Assembly: GCA_913063265.1 (NCBI GenBank)
Contig: CAJXZG010000005.1
Coordinates: 1 to 64,000, forward strand
Reading direction: 5' to 3'
Source: an uncultured Prolixibacteraceae bacterium
Lineage (GTDB): Bacteria > Bacteroidota > Bacteroidia > Bacteroidales > Prolixibacteraceae
DNA length: 64,000 nt
The notes beneath the pieces are model-generated. The model was not told the DNA's origin and did no database searches. It was given only the letters and a program-made list of their open reading frames with translations. Each line of letters begins with the position of its first letter. Position 1 is the stretch's first letter. Made by a program: the position numbers and the translations under genes. This document shows, piece by piece, positions 27,983 through 36,963 of this stretch.

Positions 27983-29278
27983 CTATTCAAAAAGTGAAGC
28001 AACTCTCTTCTTAATATCCTCAGCATCATGCCCGATATCAAAAACAATATCAGGTTTTAAACTGTATAGTTTATTCTCGTTTTTAAATTTCGCCTCTCCA
28101 CCTCCTGTTATATTTAACATTACCAAGGAGTCTTTTTTTACTTTTCCATCTCTTACCGCATTAATCAATGTGGAAGTTGCCACTGCAGCTGCCGGATGAA
28201 TATCAATTCCTTCTGTATGCTCAAACAATTCCGCTGCCGTTTTTGCCTCCATGTTGGTTGCTAATAAAACGTCACCACCTGCATCTTTCATGGCGTCAAA
28301 AAGGCCGCCAGAAATTGGATATGGTGGTTTTCGGTTCGATAAAACTTTTGCATCAATTACTTCAACTTGTTTACGGGCCAATTCGTCATCCAAAGGTAGC
28401 ATGGAGCGAGAATTTGCTTTCCACGCATCATGAATAGGCGTAAAAGGAGAATTTTGTGAAACCATTAATTTCATTTTTCTTTTACCAAATCTGCCATCTT
28501 CTATTAACCTTAAATTGGCCTCCCATGCGGCAATAGCTCCTGTACCACTTCCAATAGCCTGAAAATAATATTCCGGAATTTCGCCAATAGTAGTTGTTGC
28601 TGAAAGCATTGTAGTTCCCATGCCGTCGCGACGGGCAACATTTTTTGCTCCTCCCTCTGCGACAAAACCTTCTATACCGGCCACCACATTTGATAGATGA
28701 ATCGCATCAAAATAGTCGCTTCCTGATTTACTGCAAATAAGCTTAACACAATCGTTAATTGGAGCGTCGAACCAAAGCGCATTCAAATTATCTTCCGGTA
28801 CGCTGAGTAAAAGAGGGATGTTATTATCTGAGCAAACTTTTGCGAAAGCTCTTGCAGTATTCCCTGCGGAAGCAACAACGAGTACTTTATCCATTTCAGG
28901 TGTCATACGCCCGCATACTGAATAAGCTTCAGTCTCTTTAAATGAACAGGTTTTAAAATCAGCCCCTTTCTCCGGCCAGTAGCCACTAAATGTAATCCAG
29001 AGATTTTCTAATCCAAGTTTTTCAGCAAGTCCCTTACTTTTATAAGTAACCGGAGCGGAAGATCCATTTAAGATTCTTCCTACAGGTAACCAATTTGAGA
29101 ATTTGTAAATTCCCATTGAATCATCACCTAAATTAAGTTTTTTGTTTTCGTAAACCGCCCGAATCAATGTTGGCTCGGTTTCTTCCGGTGCATCAAGCAT
29201 CCAGCCTTTATCTTCGAAAATTTTCCCTGTTTTAACCGATTGAAGTCTGTAATTGGTTTTAGTAAACTCAGCACTCAT
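27983..29278 (-). CDS. Cysteate synthase-like / threonine synthase-fold PLP enzyme
   Basis: A 431-residue fold-type II PLP enzyme related to threonine synthase. The PLP lysine is in TCSFKETEAYS (Lys114), with the cofactor-phosphate and substrate loops VVASAGNTARAF, GSGTGAIAAWEAN and NITGGGEAKF. The opening (RLQSVKTGKIFEDKGW) and the SYWPEKGADFKTCSFKETEAYSV-type region match proteins annotated as cysteate synthase in Bacteroidota. These make L-cysteate from phosphoserine and sulfite. Cysteate is the head-group precursor of sulfonolipids such as capnine in this phylum. A role in threonine synthesis is the alternative. The ATG at 29278 is preferred over 29311 because a -7 promoter box falls inside the longer version. 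Confidence 0.82.
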   Translation of the reverse strand: MSAEFTKTNYRLQSVKTGKIFEDKGWMLDAPEETEPTLIRAVYENKKLNLGDDSMGIYKFSNWLPVGRILNGSSAPVTYKSKGLAEKLGLENLWITFSGYWPEKGADFKTCSFKETEAYSVCGRMTPEMDKVLVVASAGNTARAFAKVCSDNNIPLLLSVPEDNLNALWFDAPINDCVKLICSKSGSDYFDAIHLSNVVAGIEGFVAEGGAKNVARRDGMGTTMLSATTTIGEIPEYYFQAIGSGTGAIAAWEANLRLIEDGRFGKRKMKLMVSQNSPFTPIHDAWKANSRSMLPLDDELARKQVEVIDAKVLSNRKPPYPISGGLFDAMKDAGGDVLLATNMEAKTAAELFEHTEGIDIHPAAAVATSTLINAVRDGKVKKDSLVMLNITGGGEAKFKNENKLYSLKPDIVFDIGHDAEDIKKRVASLFE

Positions 29279-29299
29279 TTTTCTAATTTTTATGAACGA

Positions 29300-29307
29300 C
29301 AAAAGTA
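29300..29307 (-). promoter_or_regulatory. Bacteroidota -7 promoter box for the cysteate synthase-like gene
   Basis: On the minus strand this is TACTTTTG, an exact TAnnTTTG match 21 bp before the ATG at 29278. Its position inside the longer possible frame decides in favour of the later start. Confidence 0.55.
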
Positions 29308-29348
29308 ACAAAATGGCGGTTTATTCGGGAAATAAATTACTGAAACCG

Positions 29349-31388
29349 CTATTTTAACAATCCCCTGTTTTTTAATAAAGGTTCAATACCTGGCTGTTTC
29401 CCTCTGAAATTTAAATACAATTGCATTGGTTCATCTGTATTTCCCCGTTCAAGTATATTTTGCCTGAATGATTTTGCCACATCCTGATTAAAAATATCAC
29501 CTGTTTCTTTAAATGCGTTAAAAGCATCTGCATCTAAAACTTCGGCCCAGGTATAAGAATAATAGCCACTTGAATAACCCCATGAAAATGCATGTGCAAA
29601 ATATGTCGACCTGTAGCGAGGGATTATTTCATCGATTAAACCTATTTTATTCAATACTAACTTTTCAAATTCATTGATGTCGTAATCTTTCTCCTCCGAA
29701 ATGGTATGAAAATCCATATCCAAAACAGCAGCTGCAATAAATTCGCTTGTTGCAAATCCCTGGTTAAATTTGGCTGCTTTTTTCATTTTACTAATTAATT
29801 CGATCGGAATGGTTTCCCCTGTATTATAATGTAAAGCAAACATTTTTAACACCTCCGGTTCTGCCGCCCAGTGTTCCAGAATTTGCGATGGCAGCTCCAC
29901 AAAATCTCTCGAAACATTTGTACCCGAAATACTTTCGTATTTACATTGCGATAAAAGCCCGTGTAATCCATGACCAAATTCATGAAAGAAAGTTTCCACT
30001 TCCTCAAAACTTAATAAGGCCGGTTTATCTCCAACCGGTTTTGAGAAATTACAGGTAAGCGACACCACCGGGCGAATATTTTCATCTTCTTTAGAAACAT
30101 ATTGCTCCCTGAAATTGGTCATCCATGCCCCCCCTTTTTTTGATGCACGTGGAAAATAATCCAAATAAAGAATCCCAACAAGTTCTTCATTTGAATCTTC
30201 AACCTTAAAAACCTCGCATTCGGAGTGATACACCGGCATGTTTTTCAATTTTGAAAACTGTAGCCCAAACAATTTATTTGCTACGGTAAAAGCACCATTA
30301 ACCACATTGTTTAACTCTAAATATGGTCTGAGTTGTTCTTCATCCAAATTATATTTTTCTTTTCTTACTTTTTCGGCATAATACCACCAGTCCCAGCTCT
30401 CCAATTTAAAATCTGCTCCTTCTTTTTCTGCCATATTTTGCAAAGCGAGCAGTTCTTCCTTTGCTTTTTTTATAGCTGGATTCCAAACCTTTTGTAAAAG
30501 ATCATAAACATTTTCGGGTTTTTGTGCCATACAATCATCTAAAACAAACTCCGACCAGTTGTTAAATCCAAGAATTTTAGCTTTCTGTAAACGAAGATTT
30601 ATAAACCGATTGATTATTTCTTTATTGTCAAAATCGTTATCATTATTACAACGATTAAACATGGCTTTGTAAATTTTCTCGCGCAATACACGTTTTTCTG
30701 AATAGGTCACAAAAGGCAACCAGCTTGGTTTTTGAAGTGTAAAAATCCATTTTCCTTCCTGTCCTTCCGAAATTGCAAGTTCAGCAGCAGTTTCAACAAC
30801 ATTTTCCGGTAGTCCGGCCAAATCATCTTTATTTTCTAATATTAATTTAAAAGCATTGGTTTCTGCCAAAAGGTTCTTATCAAATTGTAATTCAAGAAGT
30901 GCCAGCTTTTCATTTATTGTTTTCAGCTCCTCCTTTTTTTCAGGTTCCAGATTTGCTCCACCTCTTACAAAATTTCTATAGGTTTCTTCAAGTAATCTGT
31001 TTTGTTCCGGAATAAGATCTAAATCTTCTTTATGATTATACACTGATTTCACTTTTTCAAATAAGGCCGGATTTAAATTAATGGCATCATTGTGTTGCGA
31101 AATAAGTGGCGCAATTTCTTCGGCAATCGCATCCATTTTATCATTTGTATTTGCCTCTTTCACATTAAAGAACACCATGGAGACTTTAGAAAGTAACTCC
31201 CCGCTTCTTTCCAAGGTTTCAATGGTATTTTCAAAAGTAGGTATATCCTTGTTTTCTGTTATTCCCCTAATTTCTTCATTCTGAACTTTCATTCCTTCCT
31301 GAAAAGTTTCGAGAAAGTGCTGTTCATTTATTTTATTGAACGGAGGCACCTGAAAAGGCGTATTGTAATTTTCAAAAAATGGATTCAT
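29349..31388 (-). CDS. M3-family zinc metallopeptidase (oligopeptidase A / Dcp-like)
   Basis: A 679-residue cytoplasmic M3 peptidase. The zinc motif is FFHEFGHGLHGLLS (His469, Glu470, His473) with the third ligand Glu498 in the following DFVELPSQ segment. The C-terminal RYRSTYFAHAFSWGYSSGYYSYTWAEVLDADAF block that shapes the substrate pocket is typical of the Dcp/OpdA group. No signal peptide is present, so it probably trims short peptides in the cytoplasm. A few Bacteroidota relatives are exported, but this one lacks that feature. Length is normal for the family. It is divergent from the GH95 gene with about 90 bp between the starts. Confidence 0.95.
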   Translation of the reverse strand: MNPFFENYNTPFQVPPFNKINEQHFLETFQEGMKVQNEEIRGITENKDIPTFENTIETLERSGELLSKVSMVFFNVKEANTNDKMDAIAEEIAPLISQHNDAINLNPALFEKVKSVYNHKEDLDLIPEQNRLLEETYRNFVRGGANLEPEKKEELKTINEKLALLELQFDKNLLAETNAFKLILENKDDLAGLPENVVETAAELAISEGQEGKWIFTLQKPSWLPFVTYSEKRVLREKIYKAMFNRCNNDNDFDNKEIINRFINLRLQKAKILGFNNWSEFVLDDCMAQKPENVYDLLQKVWNPAIKKAKEELLALQNMAEKEGADFKLESWDWWYYAEKVRKEKYNLDEEQLRPYLELNNVVNGAFTVANKLFGLQFSKLKNMPVYHSECEVFKVEDSNEELVGILYLDYFPRASKKGGAWMTNFREQYVSKEDENIRPVVSLTCNFSKPVGDKPALLSFEEVETFFHEFGHGLHGLLSQCKYESISGTNVSRDFVELPSQILEHWAAEPEVLKMFALHYNTGETIPIELISKMKKAAKFNQGFATSEFIAAAVLDMDFHTISEEKDYDINEFEKLVLNKIGLIDEIIPRYRSTYFAHAFSWGYSSGYYSYTWAEVLDADAFNAFKETGDIFNQDVAKSFRQNILERGNTDEPMQLYLNFRGKQPGIEPLLKNRGLLK

Positions 31389-31412
31389 GGTAATTGTATT
31401 TATTTAACGGTT

Positions 31413-31420
31413 CGAATTTA
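31413..31420 (-). promoter_or_regulatory. Possible -7 promoter box for the M3 peptidase gene
   Basis: On the minus strand this is TAAATTCG, one base from TAnnTTTG, 24 bp before the start codon. It is the same variant type (TTCG) as the box at 21920. Confidence 0.35.
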
Positions 31421-31449
31421 TTAATCCACAAAAGATGACGCAACTTTTT

Positions 31450-31457
31450 TATTTTTG
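31450..31457 (+). promoter_or_regulatory. Bacteroidota -7 promoter box for the GH95 gene
   Basis: TATTTTTG matches TAnnTTTG, 22 bp before the ATG at 31480. It falls inside a longer open frame starting at 31435 and so rules that upstream start out. Confidence 0.5.
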
Positions 31458-31479
31458 TAGTTCACTAAATTCTAAACCA

Positions 31480-33876
31480 ATGAAGAAGCAATTCTGTTTT
31501 ATCCTTTTATTAATTCTGAATTATCAATCATTTTCGCAATCATCAACAAAGCTTTGGTACAACCAGCCTGCCCAATATTTCGAAGAAACTTTGGTTTTGG
31601 GAAACGGAAAAGCCGGAGCATCTGTTTTTGGGGACATCGAAACAGACAAAATTTATTTGAATGATATTACCCTATGGTCCGGTGAGCCCGTAGATCCTTA
31701 CATGAATCCGGAAGCTTATCAAAATATTCCGGTAATCAGAGCAGCGTTAAAAAACGAAGATTACAAGTTGGCCGATGAATTACAGCGCAAAATTCAGGGC
31801 AAATTTTCGGAATCGTATGCACCTCTCGGAACCATGTTTCTTGATTTTGCAATTGATGGCAGGCCATACAACTACTATCGCGAACTTGATATATCCAACG
31901 CAGTTTCAACAGTAATGTATGAAATAAACGATGTGAAATATACCCGGGAGTATTTTGTTTCTTTTCCCGACCAGGTTTTTGTGATCCGTTTAGCAAGCGA
32001 TAAAAAGGGACAGCTAAACTTTAATATTCGTTTTGAAAGTTTGCTTAGAAATAGTGTAGAAATCAAAAACAAACAACTTGAAGCCAATGGATATGCACCT
32101 ATTATTGCATTACCTAATTATCTGGGCGACAGAGAAAATGCAGTTGTTTTTGAAAAGGGTAAGGGCACCCGTTTTAGTTCCTATATTTCCATAAAAGATA
32201 CCGATGGAAAAGTTGTACAAACAGAACAAAATATAGGTATTGAAAATGCCAGTGAAGCAGTGATTTTGGTTTCTATGGCAACAAGTTTTAACGGATTTGA
32301 CAAAGATCCCGCAAAGGAAGGATTGGATAATAAAAAGATAGCGCTTAGTCAACTTGAGAAAGCATCAAAAAAAACATTTGTTGAATTAAAAGAAGCACAT
32401 ATTACTGACTATCAAAAATACTTTAAGCGGGTTGAACTTGATTTGGGCAAAACCTCAGCACCAGACCTTCCCACAAACGAGAGACTAATTAGATATGCTG
32501 AAGGAAAAGAAGATAAAAATCTCGAAATTCTTTATTTCCAATTTGGAAGATATTTATTAATCAGCAGTTCCCGCACTCCGGATGTTCCTGCCAATCTTCA
32601 GGGGTTATGGAATCCATATTTACGCCCGCCCTGGAGTAGCAATTACACCATCAATATAAATGCCCAGGAAAATTACTGGCTGGCAGAAAACACCAATTTG
32701 AGCGAAATGCATCAACCTATGCTTTCGTTTATAAAAAATGTTGCAAGCACTGGTGAAATTACTGCCAAAACTTTTCTTGGGGTAGAAAAAGGGTGGACAG
32801 CCTGCCATAATACCGACATTTGGGCGATGAGTAATCCAGTTGGGAATTTTGGAGAAGGAAGTCCGGCCTGGGCAAACTGGTACATGGGAGGTCCATGGTT
32901 AAGTACTCATTTATGGGAACATTATACATTTACACAAAATAAAAAGTGGTTAAAAGATGAAGCTTATTCTATATTGAAAGGTTCTGCTGAATTTTGCCTT
33001 GGATGGCTAATTGAAGATGATAATGGATATTTGATTACCTCACCCTCAACATCTCCTGAAAATACTTTTATAACCGACAAAGGTTACAGAGGTGCTACAA
33101 TGTATGGTGGTGCGGGAGACATTGCAATGGCAAGAGCAAGTCTTAAGCAATTTATTGAGGCTTCTATAATTTTGAATACCGATGATAAACTTCGGGAAAA
33201 GGCCAAAAATGCTTTATCCAGGTTGTATCCATTTCAAATTGGTGAAAAAGGTAATTTGCAGGAATGGTATTACGACTGGGAAGACGGAGATCCCAAACAC
33301 CGTCATCAGACTCACTTATTTGGATTACATCCCGGGCATCAAATTACACCCTATACAACACCGAAACTTGCAGCCGCCTGCCTCAAATCACTGGAGATAA
33401 AGGGTGATGAAACTACAGGTTGGTCGAAAGGCTGGAGGATAAACCTTTGGGCCCGACTAGGTGATGGAAACAGGGCATACAAAATGATTCGAGAACTTTT
33501 AAAATATGTAGAACCTGATGGATTGAGAACCAATTACAGCGGTGGAGGGGGAACCTATCCAAATCTTTTTGATGCTCACCCTCCTTTTCAAATTGACGGT
33601 AATTTTGGAGGGTCAGCAGCTTTTGCCGAAATGCTGGTTCAATCTTCAGAAAATGAAATCAGACTTTTGCCCGCACTCCCTGATTCATGGAACACCGGTT
33701 CAGTAAAAGGAATTTGTGCTCGCGGCGGTTTTGAATTAGATTTGAATTGGGAGCAAGGACAATTGAAATCGGCAAAAATTCTGAACAAAGCAGGAAATCA
33801 CAGCCAAATAATTTATGGTAATAAAACCTGGAATCTGGTTACAAAAAAAGGGGAATCAAAAGAATTGGCATTTTAA
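31480..33876 (+). CDS. Glycoside hydrolase family 95 protein (alpha-L-fucosidase-like)
   Basis: A 798-residue exported enzyme with a signal peptide (MKKQFCFILLLILNYQSFSQ). The N-terminal beta-sandwich opens with LWYNQPAQYFEETLVLGNGKAGASVFG and IYLNDITLWSGEP, the GH95 signature. The (alpha/alpha)6 barrel has NLQGLWNP, TININAQENYW, TSPSTSPEN, KGWRINLWARLGDGNRAY and NLFDAHPPFQIDGNFGG, with the conserved acid Asp706. GH95 enzymes are inverting alpha-1,2-L-fucosidases or alpha-L-galactosidases. Together with GH97, GH78, GH29 and a sulfatase in the window it suggests breakdown of a fucose- or rhamnose-bearing glycan. No T9SS C-terminal sorting domain is visible, so it is probably periplasmic. Confidence 0.94.
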   Translation: MKKQFCFILLLILNYQSFSQSSTKLWYNQPAQYFEETLVLGNGKAGASVFGDIETDKIYLNDITLWSGEPVDPYMNPEAYQNIPVIRAALKNEDYKLADELQRKIQGKFSESYAPLGTMFLDFAIDGRPYNYYRELDISNAVSTVMYEINDVKYTREYFVSFPDQVFVIRLASDKKGQLNFNIRFESLLRNSVEIKNKQLEANGYAPIIALPNYLGDRENAVVFEKGKGTRFSSYISIKDTDGKVVQTEQNIGIENASEAVILVSMATSFNGFDKDPAKEGLDNKKIALSQLEKASKKTFVELKEAHITDYQKYFKRVELDLGKTSAPDLPTNERLIRYAEGKEDKNLEILYFQFGRYLLISSSRTPDVPANLQGLWNPYLRPPWSSNYTININAQENYWLAENTNLSEMHQPMLSFIKNVASTGEITAKTFLGVEKGWTACHNTDIWAMSNPVGNFGEGSPAWANWYMGGPWLSTHLWEHYTFTQNKKWLKDEAYSILKGSAEFCLGWLIEDDNGYLITSPSTSPENTFITDKGYRGATMYGGAGDIAMARASLKQFIEASIILNTDDKLREKAKNALSRLYPFQIGEKGNLQEWYYDWEDGDPKHRHQTHLFGLHPGHQITPYTTPKLAAACLKSLEIKGDETTGWSKGWRINLWARLGDGNRAYKMIRELLKYVEPDGLRTNYSGGGGTYPNLFDAHPPFQIDGNFGGSAAFAEMLVQSSENEIRLLPALPDSWNTGSVKGICARGGFELDLNWEQGQLKSAKILNKAGNHSQIIYGNKTWNLVTKKGESKELAF

Positions 33877-33884
33877 GCATTCTT

Positions 33885-34316
33885 TTAGCCGGCGCCCAAC
33901 AAAATATCGTGAACCAATACTCCACCATGGTAACTGGTAATTCCAACTGCTATGGTTGAAATACCATACAGTACAAAAGCAATCCATTTTAATGGCGAAT
34001 CTTCTTTTTTTTCTGCTTTTAAATAGATTTTAAAAACTGTGCAAATCAATGAAGAAATTACAGTTATTTCTGCATAAAACTCGTGAGTGTTTTGCTGAAC
34101 TCCTGCAGCTCCTCTCAAATCACCGGTTAAAAATGCTCCGCTTACATACGAAGCAACTGCAGAAACCGTACCTATTGCCAGCAACCAAAAAGCAGCCTCC
34201 CGAAAAAGTTTTTCTTTTTTGATAAATAAATAAATCAATTCAGCTAAAAAGCCAATGATTAGCAATGCAATAGGGAAATGCACAGTCATCGGGTGTATGT
34301 GGTCTATCGAAAACAT
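33885..34316 (-). CDS. DUF2231 family membrane protein
   Basis: A 143-residue integral membrane protein with four predicted helices, matching DUF2231 (IHPMTVHFPIALLIIGFLAELIYLF, then GAFLTGDLRGAAGVQQNTHEF, and a last helix ending SYHGGVLVHD). The His residues in the first and last helices (HPMTVHFP, SYHGG) recall possible heme or metal sites. Many DUF2231 proteins sit near cytochromes, but none is present here. Function is unknown. The ATG at 34316 is preferred over 34355 because a -7 box at 34332-34339 lies between them. It is encoded against the flow of the surrounding glycosidase genes. Confidence 0.85.
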   Translation of the reverse strand: MFSIDHIHPMTVHFPIALLIIGFLAELIYLFIKKEKLFREAAFWLLAIGTVSAVASYVSGAFLTGDLRGAAGVQQNTHEFYAEITVISSLICTVFKIYLKAEKKEDSPLKWIAFVLYGISTIAVGITSYHGGVLVHDILLGAG

Positions 34317-34331
34317 GAAGCTTTGTTTATT

Positions 34332-34339
34332 CAAATATA
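34332..34339 (-). promoter_or_regulatory. Bacteroidota -7 promoter box for the DUF2231 gene
   Basis: On the minus strand this is TATATTTG, an exact TAnnTTTG match 15 bp before the chosen start at 34316. Confidence 0.5.
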
Positions 34340-34420
34340 CAATGTTTAATATCAAGTATGTTAAATGTTATTAAATGTATTATTGTTCACAACAATTAAT
34401 TTTAAAACCTGTTTTTTTAA

Positions 34421-34428
34421 TATTTTTG
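34421..34428 (+). promoter_or_regulatory. Bacteroidota -7 promoter box for the GH97 gene
   Basis: TATTTTTG matches TAnnTTTG, 45 bp before the GH97 start. It is AT-rich context, so a chance match is possible. Confidence 0.4.
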
Positions 34429-34473
34429 AATAGTTGCTAACTAGAACTAAAGAAATCTATCAACCTAAATAAA

Positions 34474-36429
34474 ATGAAAAAATTAATTAAAACTTTTGCA
34501 ATATTATTATTGTTTGTCTCAATGATTTCCTGTACAACACAACCAGAAAGTTGGACTGTCGATTCTCCGTCTGAAAATATTTTATTTGAAGTGTTTTTGG
34601 ATGATAGTCATCAAGCAAAGTATAATATCTCAATATTGGATTCCGAAGGTAAAAAGGAAGTGGTAGCCAATTCACCAATGGGTATCAAAAGGCGCGATGC
34701 ATCTTTTATAACTAATCTAACTTTTGTTTCCCAAGCCCCTGAAATGACACTTAGTGAATCATTCTCCATGCCAACAGGAAAGCGCAAAATCATCAATACC
34801 GAAGCCAATGAAATGTCGCTAACCTTTAAAAACGAAACCGGAAACCTGATTGAAATTATCGTCAGAGTTACAGATGATGGTGCGGCTTTCAGATATCGTT
34901 TCCCTGAATCGGATGAAAAGTTATTTTTTGTTGAGGAAGAAATTACGGGATTCAATTTTTCGGGCGAGGGAAAAACCTGGATGGCACCTTATGATAAGGT
35001 TACTACTTATTCACCCGGCTACGAACGTTATTTCGAAAACGGGATCCCAATCGGCACCAATGCACCGGACAAAGAAGGCTGGTGTTTGCCCGCTCTTTTT
35101 GAAACCGAAAATGCCTGGGTTTTATTAACCGAAGCAGCACTCGATTCAACCTATTTTGGTTCTCACCTTCAACCTGATGCGGAAGGTGGTTTATATAAAA
35201 TCAGAATGCCGGAGGAAAATGAAGCGAATAATGTTTACAGCCACATTCCTGAATCCACATTACCATGGGCAACACCATGGAGAGTGTTTATAATCGGTCA
35301 AGAACTTTCAGATGTAGTGGAATCTGATTTTGTAGTTGCTCTAAATCCTCCTTCAAAAATCGAAGATGAGTCCTGGATTGTTCCCGGGCGTTCATCCTGG
35401 AGTTGGTGGAGCGACTGGCCAAGTTCAAAAGACTATAATAAACTGAAAAAATTTATTGATCTGGCAGTAGAAATGGGCTGGGAATATTCTCTTGTTGACG
35501 CCAATTGGGATATGATGGAAGGTGGAAATATTGAACAACTTATTGAATATGCCAATTCAAAAAATATTAAAATACAGATGTGGTACAATTCGGGTGGTGC
35601 ACATAATGATGTTACAGAACGACCACGCGATATTATGAGTGACCCTGTGGCACGCAAAGCCGAATTTAAAAAACTGGAAGAATGGGGAGTCAAAGGAATA
35701 AAAGTGGATTTTTTCCAAAGCGATAAGCCCCGCATTATTAAACAGTATTTCGATATTTTAAAAGATGCAGCAGACCATAAAATCATAGTCAATTTTCACG
35801 GTTGTACAATGCCCAGAGGTTGGAAAAGAACCTGGCCAAATCTGGTAACCATGGAAGCAGTAAGAGGTGCTGAAACATATGGCTTTGGCGAAGACTATCC
35901 TGAAAAAGCGGTTTGGCATAACACCATTTTACCTTATACCAGAAATGTAATTGGACCGATGGATTATACCCCTGTAACTTTTTCAAACCAAAAGTTTCCA
36001 CACCTTACCACTTATGCTCATGAGATGGCGTTATCTGTAGTTTTTGAATCGGGCGTTCTTCATTTTGCCGACAATTGTGAATCCTACAGAACCTTACCGG
36101 AAAAGCCAAAAACTTTTCTGAAAACCGTTCCTGTTACATGGGACGAATCCCTATTACTTTCAGGTTACCCGGGAAAAAATTGTGTTATGGCCCGAAGAAA
36201 TGGAGATACCTGGTATGTTGCCGGAATTAATGGATTGGATAAAAACAAAAACTGGGAAATAGATCTCAGCAGACTGGGAGACAAGAGTTTTAATGTTGAA
36301 ATAATTACCGATGGTTCAAACGATAAAGAATTTTCAACACAGGAAATCTCTCTTACAACTGCGAATAAATTAAAAGTTAGTGTATTGTCAAAAGGAGGTT
36401 TTGTGGCTACTTTAAAGAGTGTCGAATAA
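34474..36429 (+). CDS. Glycoside hydrolase family 97 lipoprotein (retaining type, alpha-galactosidase-like)
   Basis: A 651-residue lipoprotein (lipobox MISC, Cys20). The N-terminal GH97 beta-sandwich (residues 25-290) contains VRVTDDGAAFRYRFP. The TIM barrel contains SWSWWSDWPSSKDY, YSLVDANWD, KGIKVDFFQSDKP (Asp412, in the position of the retaining nucleophile) and NFHGCTMPRGWKRTWPN. A small C-terminal sandwich ends the protein. The Asp in KVDF marks the retaining branch, known from B. thetaiotaomicron alpha-galactosidase, rather than the inverting SusB alpha-glucosidase branch with glutamates. The alpha-galactosidase or alpha-L-arabinopyranosidase call is therefore an inference from that residue. 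It lies upstream of the DUF559 cassette. Confidence 0.92.
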   Translation: MKKLIKTFAILLLFVSMISCTTQPESWTVDSPSENILFEVFLDDSHQAKYNISILDSEGKKEVVANSPMGIKRRDASFITNLTFVSQAPEMTLSESFSMPTGKRKIINTEANEMSLTFKNETGNLIEIIVRVTDDGAAFRYRFPESDEKLFFVEEEITGFNFSGEGKTWMAPYDKVTTYSPGYERYFENGIPIGTNAPDKEGWCLPALFETENAWVLLTEAALDSTYFGSHLQPDAEGGLYKIRMPEENEANNVYSHIPESTLPWATPWRVFIIGQELSDVVESDFVVALNPPSKIEDESWIVPGRSSWSWWSDWPSSKDYNKLKKFIDLAVEMGWEYSLVDANWDMMEGGNIEQLIEYANSKNIKIQMWYNSGGAHNDVTERPRDIMSDPVARKAEFKKLEEWGVKGIKVDFFQSDKPRIIKQYFDILKDAADHKIIVNFHGCTMPRGWKRTWPNLVTMEAVRGAETYGFGEDYPEKAVWHNTILPYTRNVIGPMDYTPVTFSNQKFPHLTTYAHEMALSVVFESGVLHFADNCESYRTLPEKPKTFLKTVPVTWDESLLLSGYPGKNCVMARRNGDTWYVAGINGLDKNKNWEIDLSRLGDKSFNVEIITDGSNDKEFSTQEISLTTANKLKVSVLSKGGFVATLKSVE

Positions 36430-36505
36430 TTTTTCCTTTAATCTTTGCAAATTTTTATTGGATCCTTCGTGGCTTTATTTGATATAATTTTAAAAATTTG
36501 AAATA

Positions 36506-36575
36506 CTTACCCTGATTATTATTGCAAAATTATCATCACTCTCTAAACGTAGAGAGGGAGAAGAGGGTGCGTAAA
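36506..36575. repeat. Left direct repeat of the DUF559 cassette
   Basis: This 70-bp segment matches 36964-37033 without gaps at a fixed offset of 458 bp. The last 37 bases (36539-36575) agree at 35 positions, and the first 13 (CTTACCCTGATTA) at 12; the middle has diverged. It includes a 7-bp palindrome (CTCTCTA at 36539-36545 with TAGAGAG at 36550-36556). It ends 9 bp before the ATG of the nuclease gene. Confidence 0.85.
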
Positions 36576-36584
36576 GTAACTGAG

Positions 36585-36953
36585 ATGAGCCAAAATTATA
36601 CACCTAAACAACGGGCAAGACTGTTAAGACAGAATTCAACCGAAGAAGAAAAAATTTTGTGGGAAAAATTGAGGAATAGAAAGTTTCATGGTTTGAAGTT
36701 TCTTCGTCAACGCCCTATTGTATATGATGAGATTAATGGGAGGGTATTATATTTTATTCCTGACTTATATTGTGCTGAAATGAAAACAATAATTGAAATA
36801 GATGGAAAAATTCATGATTTTCAGAAAGATTATGATAATCGCAGGGATGAAATATTAAGAAATATGGGATTAAAAATTCTAAGATTTAAAAATGATGAAA
36901 TCAAAAATATTTCAGAGGTTCTGAAAAGAATTAATTGTTTTATTTTTGAATAG
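36585..36953 (+). CDS. DUF559 (Vsr/PD-(D/E)xK-like) endonuclease-domain protein
   Basis: A 122-residue protein of the DUF559 group, related in fold to Vsr mismatch endonuclease and other PD-(D/E)xK nucleases. An N-terminal basic segment (YTPKQRARLLRQNSTEEEKILWEKLR) is followed by the catalytic core FIPDLYCAEMKTIIEIDGKIH with Asp60, Glu71 and Asp73. The helix DYDNRRDEILRNMGLKILRF completes the fold. It is complete and short. The frame can extend upstream to 36522, but that would start inside the left repeat; the ATG at 36585 gives the usual family N-terminus. The gene fills nearly all of the space between two near-identical palindromic repeats. No partner methylase or transposase is nearby. 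Natural target is unknown. Confidence 0.88.
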   Translation: MSQNYTPKQRARLLRQNSTEEEKILWEKLRNRKFHGLKFLRQRPIVYDEINGRVLYFIPDLYCAEMKTIIEIDGKIHDFQKDYDNRRDEILRNMGLKILRFKNDEIKNISEVLKRINCFIFE

Positions 36954-36963
36954 ATTAGGATTA

